A stretch of 46,348 nt of DNA, from positions 1-46,348 of the IMG/VR virus record IMGVR_UViG_3300029989_001049, one strand, 5' to 3'. Positions 24,263 through 30,645 of this stretch are shown in pieces. The notes beneath the pieces were generated by a model. It was not told the DNA's origin. It did not search any database and saw only the letters and a list, made by a program, of their open reading frames with translations. How positions within the stretch are numbered: the stretch's first letter is position 1; every line of letters starts with the position of its first letter. The stretch comes from a virus. The translations under genes were made by a program, and so were the position numbers.

Positions 24263-24925
24263 ATGAGCAAATTGGGATCGTTCTTGCATATCAAAACTGG
24301 GCAAGAGCTGAATGTGGAGCTGACTGAGAAGTTGGATGAGCTTCAGACACTTGGCGCCTCCTATGACGCTGGCAAGATTTGGCAAGCGAAATACCTTGCT
24401 GCTGCGGTTTTTCAGCTGATGTCTCATGAAGGGAACGTCCCTATCCTTCAGCAACTCAAGATTCGAAAGACGCTTGCATACGTCGACAGCCGTCATCCAA
24501 TGATGTTCACTAAGTACTCCACCTTTATGGCGCCACTTACTGCCTTCAGAATGGGCGACGGCGACATCAGCGTTGTTCCTATGTGCAGTCTCGCCATCAC
24601 CCCCGACTGGCTGCGCACCGTGAAGTTGAACGATTGGTGGAATGGCGACATCCTCGAAACAAGCCGCGGCAAGCGAATCACCAGGCGGAACTTGATAAAG
24701 CTGGTTCGCAATAAAGACGGTGGAGGTCATTTCGATCCAAAGATTGACGACGCTGACTACCAGGACACCAAAACAGATTTCGACCCACATATCCGCATCT
24801 CGTCCCCCGCTGGGCCGAAGCCTCTGCAGGGTGTGCACCTGGCAACGGTCCGCCAGATTGCATGGGAACTTGAACAGACGCTTATGCCGGTCATTGCCAA
24901 CGGGGTGCCTCTTGGACCTCAGTAG
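24263..24925 (+). CDS. Unknown cargo (moron) gene inserted against the late operon
   Basis: I do not recognise this 220-residue protein. It is on the opposite strand to all neighbours, between the lysis and packaging genes, and has clearly lower GC, which fits a moron expressed from the prophage. The ATG at 24263 follows GGAG by 8 nt; a TTG one codon upstream is less likely. A GATAAT -10-like hexamer is at 24234-24239 without a good -35. The protein is soluble, has FRMGDGDISVVPMCSLAITP and a basic GKRITRRNLIKLVRNKDGGG, and DPKIDDADYQDTKTDFDPHI rich in Asp. Its end overlaps the SGNH gene by 7 nt. A role in superinfection immunity or host change is only a guess. Confidence 0.75.
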   Translation: MSKLGSFLHIKTGQELNVELTEKLDELQTLGASYDAGKIWQAKYLAAAVFQLMSHEGNVPILQQLKIRKTLAYVDSRHPMMFTKYSTFMAPLTAFRMGDGDISVVPMCSLAITPDWLRTVKLNDWWNGDILETSRGKRITRRNLIKLVRNKDGGGHFDPKIDDADYQDTKTDFDPHIRISSPAGPKPLQGVHLATVRQIAWELEQTLMPVIANGVPLGPQ

Positions 24926-26154
24926 CTCATGATGATGTCGGCCAGGTCATAGCCGATCTGGGCATAGCCAGCCTGCGATGGGTGCAGACCATCGCTGTAG
25001 TAGCCCAATGGGCTGCTATAGGCATACGAGACAAACCGCTTTGATTTGTCATACACCAAGCAGCCATATTGATCGGCCACAGCATCGATTGCAGCTCGAT
25101 ACGCATCCATGTTCGCTTGCGTAAGGGTAGCGCTATACCCTATTTGCGAGGGTACTGGTTTGCAAAGGATAACCTCTGCACCCAAGCCAATTAATGTCGA
25201 AACGGTATTGGACAATACCGTTTGATAATTCACATCTGTGGTGCCAAGAGTTAGCAAGCGCCAGTTGTTGATGCCGATGTCGATGAAGACAAGGGAGGGC
25301 ACATCTGTTACCCACCTGCGAACCACCGGACCCAGCAGGAAATCCCCATTAGCACCAGAGCTAACGTCTATATCTGCCGATGAGTATGAGCCAGCTGCAG
25401 CATTAAAGATTTCGATGTGTTTTGTGGCGGCTACGCGGGGAGCTATGCCCACAATCTGTGTGTAGGTGCCAGTATTTACACGTTTGATATTGATGACACC
25501 CGTCGCTGCTGCTGCACCAGTTGGCACGGTAGTGATTCGCAAAGAGCGGCCGAGATTGTTATCCACTGCGGCCAGCTGTGCGCCGCCGATATCAGTTGTG
25601 AAGCTGGCGTATCCACCAAGATTTACGCTGTACAGATCGTAGGAGTCAAATGCGTATGCAGCTGAGGTAGTAGGATCTGTAGGACTGAATTTCAGTGTTT
25701 CCGTCGTGGTGGAATTTGCCATTGCCCATCCACCAACTGTCGAATTAACACCTACAGTGGCCCAGGCCGTTCCAGCAGTCGTCCAACGTGGATCAAATGA
25801 CGTGAGCACCGCGCCACCCTGCCTCGTCTGGTCCCCCCAAACAGAGTTGTAATTGACCGGCAGCCCCATAGCCTTGAGAGCGCGTGCCATCACAGCCGTT
25901 GGGCTAAATGCCCACTTGCTGTTGGCAATCACACTCGAAAGCCCCGCACCCGTGCTATCTCCTAGCTTGATGATCCGAAAATCTGCAATACCAGCGAGCG
26001 CAGCTGCTATTCGCAGCCGTGTTTTTGGGAGTGCTGGCCCGCCCAACAACGATGCGGGCACGCGGACGGCAGACCCAAGCATCCCAGCCCCTGACACCAG
26101 TGCTTTGAGTGCTGCCCGCTCCTTCGCCGACATGCCGCTAAATTTGGACCCCAT
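24919..26154 (-). CDS. SGNH/GDSL-type hydrolase in the lysis module
   Basis: The 411-residue protein carries the SGNH blocks: nucleophile Ser67 in KLGDSTGAG, block III GINN (Asn296) and the catalytic DxxH in DGLHPS (Asp388, His391). Family members hydrolyse esters, often O-acetyl or acyl groups on sugars. A hydrophobic Ala/Leu-rich start (about 15-58) may be an export or virion-binding segment. The gene has lower GC than its neighbours, suggesting recent gain. Lying downstream of the spanin genes, the product could deacetylate cell-wall or capsule sugars to help lysis or adsorption. A longer upstream reading exists, but MGSKFSGMSAKERAA is a better start, just after the preceding stop. Confidence 0.88.
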   Translation of the reverse strand: MGSKFSGMSAKERAALKALVSGAGMLGSAVRVPASLLGGPALPKTRLRIAAALAGIADFRIIKLGDSTGAGLSSVIANSKWAFSPTAVMARALKAMGLPVNYNSVWGDQTRQGGAVLTSFDPRWTTAGTAWATVGVNSTVGGWAMANSTTTETLKFSPTDPTTSAAYAFDSYDLYSVNLGGYASFTTDIGGAQLAAVDNNLGRSLRITTVPTGAAAATGVINIKRVNTGTYTQIVGIAPRVAATKHIEIFNAAAGSYSSADIDVSSGANGDFLLGPVVRRWVTDVPSLVFIDIGINNWRLLTLGTTDVNYQTVLSNTVSTLIGLGAEVILCKPVPSQIGYSATLTQANMDAYRAAIDAVADQYGCLVYDKSKRFVSYAYSSPLGYYSDGLHPSQAGYAQIGYDLADIIMSY

Positions 26155-26155
26155 G

Positions 26156-26461
26156 TCAGGCTCCCTCGCCCAGATGCACCACGAGCGATGTTGCCCCGTC
26201 GCCAATCACTGCAACGTGCGTCGCATTCCCCTTGCCATAGATGCCAATCGACCCCGCAGGGATGCGCAGCCCCGTGGCCTTGGTTACCGTCACGTCAGGG
26301 CCGCCGAACTTGATGAATGAGTCATAGTCCCCACGCCCATCGATCAGTGCGTCGGCGGCCTGGCGCGCCAGGTCGGTTTCGGTGCCCAGCGGCAGCGTGT
26401 TCGCTGCAGTGGTGACCGGGATGGGAATGCCATCTCGCGTGGCCGGAAAGTTCTTGCTCAT
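26156..26461 (-). CDS. Unknown 101-residue protein in lysis operon
   Basis: It overlaps the Rz-like gene by ATGA at 26458-26461 and the next gene begins just after its stop, so it belongs to the operon. The sequence (FPATRDGIPIPVTTAANTLP then ITGRGDYDS-like DGRGDYDSFIKFGGPDVTVT and RIPAGSIGIYGKGNATHVAV) looks like a small beta-rich domain. No family is recognised; a fibre or surface-binding accessory to the SGNH hydrolase is possible. Confidence 0.7.
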   Translation of the reverse strand: MSKNFPATRDGIPIPVTTAANTLPLGTETDLARQAADALIDGRGDYDSFIKFGGPDVTVTKATGLRIPAGSIGIYGKGNATHVAVIGDGATSLVVHLGEGA

Positions 26462-27159
26462 GGCTGTTGCCCTTGTTCGATAGATTGCCGGCGCTGCACC
26501 AGGCCGATGAGTTCAGTGAGCTGGCTGCGGTCTTGCCCGCAGAGGCTCGCGTTCAGGTTGTGATTGGCCCAGAGCTCGGCGAGGACGCGGCCGGCTCCAG
26601 CGGCACAGGCGGGTGCGGCGGGGTCATCAGCCGGGCAGGCACCGGCGGCAACGGGGTGCCCAAGTAGGGCGCTGTTCCACAACCGCAAAGCGCCAAGAGT
26701 GAGCTCCAGGTCAGCAGCGCCAAGTAGAGGCGGGCCTTCCACGGCCGCAGCAGTGGCGGGTGCTTGCGGCATGGCACCGATGACGGGCTCGGCAGGCGGG
26801 CCACCAGCAGCCACAGGCGGATGAGCCAACACGCCAGCACCAGCAGCTCGGCCAGGGCCAGCAACCGCCACATTGCGGCAGGCGGGGAGTCGAACCAGAG
26901 CCACTTGTCCATGCTTGATCTCCTGATCGATTGCGAATTGGTTGGCCGTGCGCGATGCAGCGGTGGCCTGCACCGCTGCGACTGCGCTGGCGCCTGCATC
27001 CACGGCTTGCACCGCCTGTTGCTGACCTTTCGCCACCCGAGCGAGCTGGCCGGCCTTGAAGTGGTCGCCGCTGATCTGCGCGCCGATGGCGATGCCCAGC
27101 ACGAAGCCGATGAGATGCAGCGAGAGCCGCACCACCAGTGCCTGCAGGTTCGGGCTCAT
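26458..27159 (-). CDS. Rz: Rz-like inner-membrane spanin (i-spanin)
   Basis: The 233-residue product has one amino-terminal membrane helix (ALVVRLSLHLIGFVLGIAIG) and a periplasmic helical part (GQLARVAKGQQQAVQAVDAG), the layout of Rz. Its carboxy half is Ala/Pro rich, then has a cysteine-containing end. The ATG at 27157-27159 overlaps the holin stop by ATGA. An Rz1-type lipoprotein is encoded in another frame inside it. The pair would fuse inner and outer membranes as the last lysis step. The protein is longer than typical Rz (about 150). Confidence 0.7.
   Translation of the reverse strand: MSPNLQALVVRLSLHLIGFVLGIAIGAQISGDHFKAGQLARVAKGQQQAVQAVDAGASAVAAVQATAASRTANQFAIDQEIKHGQVALVRLPACRNVAVAGPGRAAGAGVLAHPPVAAGGPPAEPVIGAMPQAPATAAAVEGPPLLGAADLELTLGALRLWNSALLGHPVAAGACPADDPAAPACAAGAGRVLAELWANHNLNASLCGQDRSQLTELIGLVQRRQSIEQGQQP
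26553..26777 (-). CDS. Rz1: Rz1-like outer-membrane lipoprotein spanin nested in Rz
   Basis: In a second frame within Rz lies a basic start and hydrophobic segment (RPWKARLYLALLTWSSLLAL) followed by the lipobox LALC-G and a proline-rich tail (GTPLPPVPARLMTPPHPPVP). This is the hallmark of Rz1: a short lipidated, proline-rich o-spanin. The likely start is GTG at 26775-26777, giving 74 residues with two lysines/arginines before the hydrophobic core; the open frame reaches further upstream, so the start is uncertain. It ends inside Rz. Confidence 0.75.
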   Translation of the reverse strand: MPCRKHPPLLRPWKARLYLALLTWSSLLALCGCGTAPYLGTPLPPVPARLMTPPHPPVPLEPAASSPSSGPITT

Positions 27160-27425
27160 GGCTGGTCTCCGGCTGGCGCCGCTGCTGGGGCCTGCAGCTG
27201 GATGCTGGTGCTCGTGGCAAATCGCAGGCCGGCGTTCAGCACTGGCAGAACGAACGCAATCAGGGCATAGACGTTGACGGGCAGCAGCGGCTGCAGCACG
27301 CTGACCTGGCTCTCGGCCGCCGCGAGCATCAGCACGGCAGCATTGAGCAGCAGCACACGGCTGCGCCACCAGGCCTTGGGCTGCGGCCGGGTGACGATGA
27401 CATTGGGCAGGCCGTCTGGCATCAC
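27156..27425 (-). CDS. Holin-like small membrane protein
   Basis: The 89-residue protein has two membrane segments (SRVLLLNAAVLMLAAAES, about 22-40, and NVYALIAFVLPVLNAGLRFA, about 51-70), matching small class II-type holins. It overlaps the endolysin stop (27422-27425) and the Rz start (27156-27159), and would form the lesion that releases the endolysin. Met1 or Met2 could be the start. The assignment rests on topology and on its place between endolysin and spanin genes. Confidence 0.75.
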   Translation of the reverse strand: MMPDGLPNVIVTRPQPKAWWRSRVLLLNAAVLMLAAAESQVSVLQPLLPVNVYALIAFVLPVLNAGLRFATSTSIQLQAPAAAPAGDQP

Positions 27426-27889
27426 ACCAGCCCCTGCAGGTATTGCGGGCGCAAGCCCTTGACGAACACGGCCGTGAGAACCTCCTGCCGCACCGGGGCC
27501 GTGGTGAGCGCCAGGCCGACGTGCACCCAGCGTCCGCCCTCCTGGATGAGCTGGTCGAACGCCAGGCCCGAGGCGATGAGCCGCTCGCAGATCTGGCGAG
27601 GCGTGCCGAAGGCGGGGCAGATGATGTCGGCCGCCAGGCCCTGCAGGTGCGCCGACTTGTCGGCACCACCCACCAGCTTGTTGACGGCCGGCGAGCGGAA
27701 TCCGCTCAGCACCGTGATGGGCTTGTCGCCCAGGGCCATGCGCACCGCCTCCAGCGTGATGGCCAGGCGCTTCAGGTTCTTCAGGTGCGGCGGCAGCGGC
27801 TCATTGCGCAAGCCAGCGCGTTCGCCCTCGGCCGAGACCGTCAGCTCGGAGAGGTGGAAGTGGGGGCTGAGTGCGGTGTCAGATGGCAT
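27422..27889 (-). CDS. Endolysin, peptidase M15 family
   Basis: The 155-residue protein is an M15A-type zinc D,D- or L,D-peptidase that cuts peptidoglycan cross-links. The zinc motif SxHxxGxAxD is intact (Ser79, His81, Gly84, Asp88 in SAHLQGLAADI) and His123 (RWVHVGL) is the third ligand. ITVLSGFRSPAVN precedes it as usual. There is no signal peptide, so release depends on the holin. The ATG at 27887-27889 is 43.5 bp from the centre of the dyad at 27927-27938, so this is the first gene of the lysis/packaging unit, equivalent to Mu lys. Confidence 0.93.
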   Translation of the reverse strand: MPSDTALSPHFHLSELTVSAEGERAGLRNEPLPPHLKNLKRLAITLEAVRMALGDKPITVLSGFRSPAVNKLVGGADKSAHLQGLAADIICPAFGTPRQICERLIASGLAFDQLIQEGGRWVHVGLALTTAPVRQEVLTAVFVKGLRPQYLQGLV

Positions 27890-27938
27890 GCGGGCATGGT
27901 CGCCCGCGCGCGGAACTTGAGGTAGCTAAACCGGTTTA
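27887..27938 (-). promoter_or_regulatory. Late promoter module copy 3 (upstream of endolysin)
   Basis: The minus strand reads TAAACCGGTTTA (27927-27938), GCTACC, a variable segment, then CATGCCCGCATG containing the endolysin start, with total length identical to the other two modules. The position corresponds to Mu Plys. The preceding gene ends at 27949, so the site is intergenic. Confidence 0.75.
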
Positions 27939-27948
27939 CTTGTGATCA

Positions 27949-28191
27949 CTATCGGCCGAGTACGCGCTTGATCTCTTTCAGCAATGTTGAAAAATCGTCT
28001 GCGGCCAAGCGGACTGCGCTAGGGCTCACGACCTGCAGGCCTGTATGGTCAGGAGACGCGCGCGGCGGTATGGCATGAATGATGTCCTGCTTGGTGGCAG
28101 GCCGCCCGATCATGGCCGCCTGAAGCTCGTCCATGCGTCGCTTCAGCTCCAATTGCAACGCTTCGATGGTGCTCGCGCGCTCAAGGCTCAC
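27949..28191 (-). CDS. Unknown 80-residue helical protein
   Basis: Translation likely starts at GTG 28189-28191, overlapping the stop of the small ORF upstream (GTGA), so the two are coupled. The protein has a heptad-like helical start (IEALQLELKRRMDELQAAMI) and ends in SFTLLKEIKRVLGR-like DDFSTLLKEIKRVLGR. No family recognised. It ends 11 bp before the late-promoter dyad. Confidence 0.65.
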   Translation of the reverse strand: MSLERASTIEALQLELKRRMDELQAAMIGRPATKQDIIHAIPPRASPDHTGLQVVSPSAVRLAADDFSTLLKEIKRVLGR

Positions 28192-28286
28192 GCCTGTAGC
28201 TCCATCGCTGACGGTTCCTTGCTTGCACCACCTACCGCCTGGCTGGTTTGCGTGCTGCTGGGTGTCTCAGGTTTCTCGGTTGCCAT
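28188..28286 (-). CDS. Small 32-residue ORF coupled to downstream gene
   Basis: The ATG at 28284-28286 follows GGGAG by 5 nt and the ORF (MATEKPETPSSTQTSQAVGG...) ends with a TGA that overlaps the next GTG start. It is Thr/Ser rich and unstructured. It may be a leader ORF or small protein; no homology is recognised. Confidence 0.5.
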   Translation of the reverse strand: MATEKPETPSSTQTSQAVGGASKEPSAMELQA

Positions 28287-28304
28287 CCCTACTCCCTTTC
28301 ATCA

Positions 28305-28907
28305 CTAGACGCCATCGATCTTCACCGCCTTCACGACGGCCATCGCATTTTCAAGTAAGCGACGACATTCCGGATGGCTCATGCGCTCCAGCGCGTGTTC
28401 TAGTTCAGCAAGAGCCTTTAGCAAATACCGCTTCTTCGTTTCAGGTTTGACGAACCGATTCGCGGCGCTAAGGTGCTTCATGGCCTCATCGCTTGCGTTG
28501 TATGCAATGACTTTCTGACCACATAGATCGACTTCTGCTTCGATATCCGCAATGGTCTCGGCACTGAAGTTCCCCCATAGATCCTCATTGAGGCGAGCCA
28601 TTGCTGATGCAATAGTCTCAAGCCTTGAATTGCGGGTCTTGCCGTTGCTGCTCGCATCGATGATGCGTATCGAATCAGCAATGATCTGGACATTCCGTAC
28701 CGACTGGTCTCTGAGATCAGAACCATAGAGCGCTTGGGGGTTGCCCCTAAACATCTCCCGAACCAGTTGCGCCAGTACATCAGGACTTGGCTCGTCATCC
28801 CTATCAGGATCTAGTGCTGAACTAGTCTTTGAAGATGCCTTCTTGTTGGGTATAGCCATGAACAAAATGGCCAGCACCAGAAGAAAGATGACTCCGAAAG
28901 TGCCCAT
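28305..28907 (-). CDS. Unknown membrane-anchored protein in lysogeny block
   Basis: The 200-residue protein has an amino-terminal membrane helix (VIFLLVLAILFMAIP, about 6-20), then a cytoplasmic helical domain with PDVLAQLVREMFRGNPQALY, SVRNVQIIADSIRI and KRYLLKALAELEHALERMSH. It is lower in GC than late genes and lies on the repressor transcript, so it may be expressed in lysogens. A superinfection-exclusion or defence role is possible but only inferred from place and membrane anchor. Confidence 0.7.
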   Translation of the reverse strand: MGTFGVIFLLVLAILFMAIPNKKASSKTSSALDPDRDDEPSPDVLAQLVREMFRGNPQALYGSDLRDQSVRNVQIIADSIRIIDASSNGKTRNSRLETIASAMARLNEDLWGNFSAETIADIEAEVDLCGQKVIAYNASDEAMKHLSAANRFVKPETKKRYLLKALAELEHALERMSHPECRRLLENAMAVVKAVKIDGV

Positions 28908-28912
28908 CGCAA

Positions 28913-29527
28913 CTACGCCTTCTTCGCCATGATGTACGCATACGTCTTCTGCAGCTCATCCGTCGCCAGCTCAGTCAATGAGGCTGCTTTGAAGTTCCTG
29001 GCGATGTAGGCCTTGTAGGCATCGGGTGTGCCGAGCTGATTGTTACAGCGCGCCTTGATTGCGCCAATGCGCTTGGAGCGCCACTCCAGATCCTTGGCTG
29101 GCGCAGACCCCATGTTCCGCAGCATCGCCATCTCGCGGCGTATGTACGCGCACGTTGTGTCGAAGCACTCTCGCCGAATGTAGTGGTAAGAGCGGCTTCC
29201 AGCCGCCTTGTTGACGCGGCTCCAAGCCGATGCATAGGTCAGCTTGTTGCGCTTGATGGCGTTGTGCAAATCGACCCATTCCTTGCACAGATCCTGCAGC
29301 GTGCGCTTCTGATCTTCGCCAATGTGCTCTGGCCCCGGCGGCGGCAGATTGGGCCGCGCACGCGCCCTTGGCGGGGCCCCAATTGAGACATGCACGTCAC
29401 CGTGGATGCCAAAGATATTGGTTCCACCGCTGATCGCGCTGACGGCGACCTCTGGTGCGGTTCTGACCTGCATGTCACGCCCTGCTGCGTGGCCCTGCGG
29501 GCTTTCTACCGTTAGCTTTTTTCTCAC
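28913..29527 (-). CDS. ORF6C-like protein with repressor-like AAGRDM motif
   Basis: The likely start is GTG 29525-29527, seven bases after AAGGAG, inside the end of the repressor gene (53-bp overlap). The amino part contains VESPQGHAAGRDMQVRTAPE, closely matching TADGGYAAGRDMTLRGNP of the repressor. Residues about 70-140 (KRTLQDLCKEWVDLHNAIKR, WSRVNKAAGSRSYHYIRREC) resemble the ORF6C domain of phage antirepressor-type proteins, with sY..I-R..fd....YIR. It could partner with, compete with or modify the repressor. Confidence 0.65.
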   Translation of the reverse strand: MRKKLTVESPQGHAAGRDMQVRTAPEVAVSAISGGTNIFGIHGDVHVSIGAPPRARARPNLPPPGPEHIGEDQKRTLQDLCKEWVDLHNAIKRNKLTYASAWSRVNKAAGSRSYHYIRRECFDTTCAYIRREMAMLRNMGSAPAKDLEWRSKRIGAIKARCNNQLGTPDAYKAYIARNFKAASLTELATDELQKTYAYIMAKKA

Positions 29528-29954
29528 TCCCCAACTCCTTTGGATTTCCCCTCAAAGTCATGTCGCGCCCTGCTGCGTAGCCTCCGTCGGCAGTGACAGT
29601 TACCTTGGAGCGGGCTGGCTTTTTACTTGTTGGCGGTGCAACCCCTGCGGCAAGAAGTACCGCCGTTTGAAGTAGGTTCTGGCGGGCTTCAGATGGGCAT
29701 GAGCGGTAGCTGTCGATCAGGACGCGTTCGCTTGCACCAAGCGCAGGCACGCCATCGTCCCGACGCCCGGTTAAGACGTAAACAACGTCGACACCGATTT
29801 CCGCAATGGCCGCCAAGTAACTGGCGTCCGGCATGCGCTCACCCTTCTCGTAGTGGATCTGAGCGCGCTTCAGAACCCCACCTGCTGCACTGAACTTTTC
29901 CTGGCTGAAGCCAAGTCGATCGCGCTCTTCTCTGAGTCTTTCGAAAAGTTCCAT
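29475..29954 (-). CDS. XRE-family lysogeny repressor
   Basis: The 159-residue protein begins MELFERLREERDRLGFSQEK and has a Cro/CI-type helix-turn-helix (about 5-65: LGFSQEKFSAAGGVLKRAQI, YEKGERMPDASYLAAIAEIG). A C-terminal TVTADGGYAAGRDMTLRGNP tail may mediate oligomerisation. No Ser-Lys autoproteolysis (LexA-type) domain is visible, so induction may not depend on RecA cleavage. It starts inside the operator region; an upstream in-frame start exists but would read through the operators. It is divergent from the Ner-like gene and should repress the early promoter at 29973-30001. Confidence 0.88.
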   Translation of the reverse strand: MELFERLREERDRLGFSQEKFSAAGGVLKRAQIHYEKGERMPDASYLAAIAEIGVDVVYVLTGRRDDGVPALGASERVLIDSYRSCPSEARQNLLQTAVLLAAGVAPPTSKKPARSKVTVTADGGYAAGRDMTLRGNPKELGSEKKANGRKPAGPRSRA

Positions 29955-29955
29955 G

Positions 29956-30001
29956 TGAACACCAATAAGTTGTTGACTAGTGTCCAAATGAACACCATAA
30001 T
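29956..30001 (+). promoter_or_regulatory. Early promoter with overlapping repressor operators
   Basis: TTGACT (29973-29978) and CATAAT (29996-30001) are 17 bp apart, a near-consensus sigma-70 promoter facing the early genes. Between them lies the imperfect palindrome GTGTCCAAATGAACAC (29980-29995). TGAACACCA occurs at 29956-29964 and again at 29989-29997, 33 bp apart. Repressor bound here would block RNA polymerase. By analogy with Mu, it may also help transposition as an enhancer (inference). Confidence 0.75.
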
Positions 30002-30060
30002 TCACCGCAAGCAATGCCGCACTAAGCGCAGCTAACTATTTAGGCGAAAGGGTAACAGAC

Positions 30061-30303
30061 ATGCATCCTGAAGAGATCAAGGCCGCCATGCGAATGAGGG
30101 GTGTCACCCCCACGGCACTGGCTGACGAGCTGAAGGTCGCCAACTCCTCGGTGTCTCAAGTCATCAGTGGCCGGACGGTCTCTGACCGCATCCAGAAGCG
30201 CATCGCCGGAATCATCGGCAAGCCCGTGGCCACGATCTGGCCACCCAAGGAGCGGCCGCTGCTGCGCCGCACCAAGGCTGCGATGGCAAGAGGCGAGGCA
30301 TGA
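30061..30303 (+). CDS. ner: Ner-like early regulator (HTH)
   Basis: The 80-residue protein (MHPEEIKAAMRMRGVTPTAL, then KVANSSVSQVISGRTVSDRI and IAGIIGKPVATIWPP) is a Ner/Nlp-type helix-turn-helix protein. The IKAAxRMRGxTPxALA and GKPVxTxWP motifs are typical. In Mu, Ner damps early and repressor transcription during lytic growth. It is the first early gene, about 60 bp downstream of the promoter. Confidence 0.9.
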   Translation: MHPEEIKAAMRMRGVTPTALADELKVANSSVSQVISGRTVSDRIQKRIAGIIGKPVATIWPPKERPLLRRTKAAMARGEA

Positions 30304-30593
30304 ACGCGGCACTGGAATCCCTCGGCCTGCAAGCCGGGCGGCAGACCTATCTGCCGCGCTCGCATCCATCAGGCCTGGGCGGCCGGTTGATCTATTGCCC
30401 GATCAGTGCGGCGCGCCAAGCGCGACTTGCTTCGCGGCTGCAAGGGATCGGCATAGCACCGGTATCAGGTCTTCCAGCATCGCAATGCCTTGCGAGTCTT
30501 CCAGATCAAGCCCCAAGCGGATGTCCCCGTTGGCAACGAATGCTGCAGCGAGCTGCACAGCTTGTTCAAACACCTTTTCGTCAATCACGTTGA
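30300..30593 (+). CDS. Doubtful 97-codon ORF after ner
   Basis: It overlaps the ner stop as ATGA, which argues for translation, and its first 35 residues (MNAALESLGLQAGRQTYLPR) lie outside other genes. Past about 30403 it is antisense to the better-supported minus-strand ORF. Composition of the second half is not protein-like. It may be a short gene that ends differently in relatives. Confidence 0.25.
   Translation: MNAALESLGLQAGRQTYLPRSHPSGLGGRLIYCPISAARQARLASRLQGIGIAPVSGLPASQCLASLPDQAPSGCPRWQRMLQRAAQLVQTPFRQSR
30403..30588 (-). CDS. Small 61-residue protein divergent from gp16-like gene
   Basis: The start GTG (30586-30588) follows AAGGGGG by about 6 nt. The product, VIDEKVFEQAVQLAAAFVAN then GDIRLGLDLEDSQGIAMLED, is acidic and helical and looks protein-like. 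It opposes the early genes, suggesting expression in the lysogen, and shares a 57-bp divergent regulatory region with the gene at 30646. Function unknown. Confidence 0.6.
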   Translation of the reverse strand: MIDEKVFEQAVQLAAAFVANGDIRLGLDLEDSQGIAMLEDLIPVLCRSLAAAKQVALGAPH

Positions 30594-30606
30594 CCCCCTT
30601 TCGATA

Positions 30607-30618
30607 CGCACTTGTGCG
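30607..30618. promoter_or_regulatory. Possible operator in divergent gap
   Basis: CGCAC-TT-GTGCG (5-bp arms) lies between the divergent genes starting at 30588 and 30646; the overlapping GTGCGCAC (30614-30621) is a perfect 8-bp palindrome. The helix-turn-helix protein at 30646 is a natural candidate to bind here. Confidence 0.35.
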
Positions 30619-30645
30619 CACCCATTCACACCATTTTTGCACGCC

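Noticed and set aside
27159-27669. Upstream extension of the Rz frame to 403 codons
   Set aside because: It runs antisense-like through holin and endolysin genes; the ATG overlapping the holin stop is a better start.
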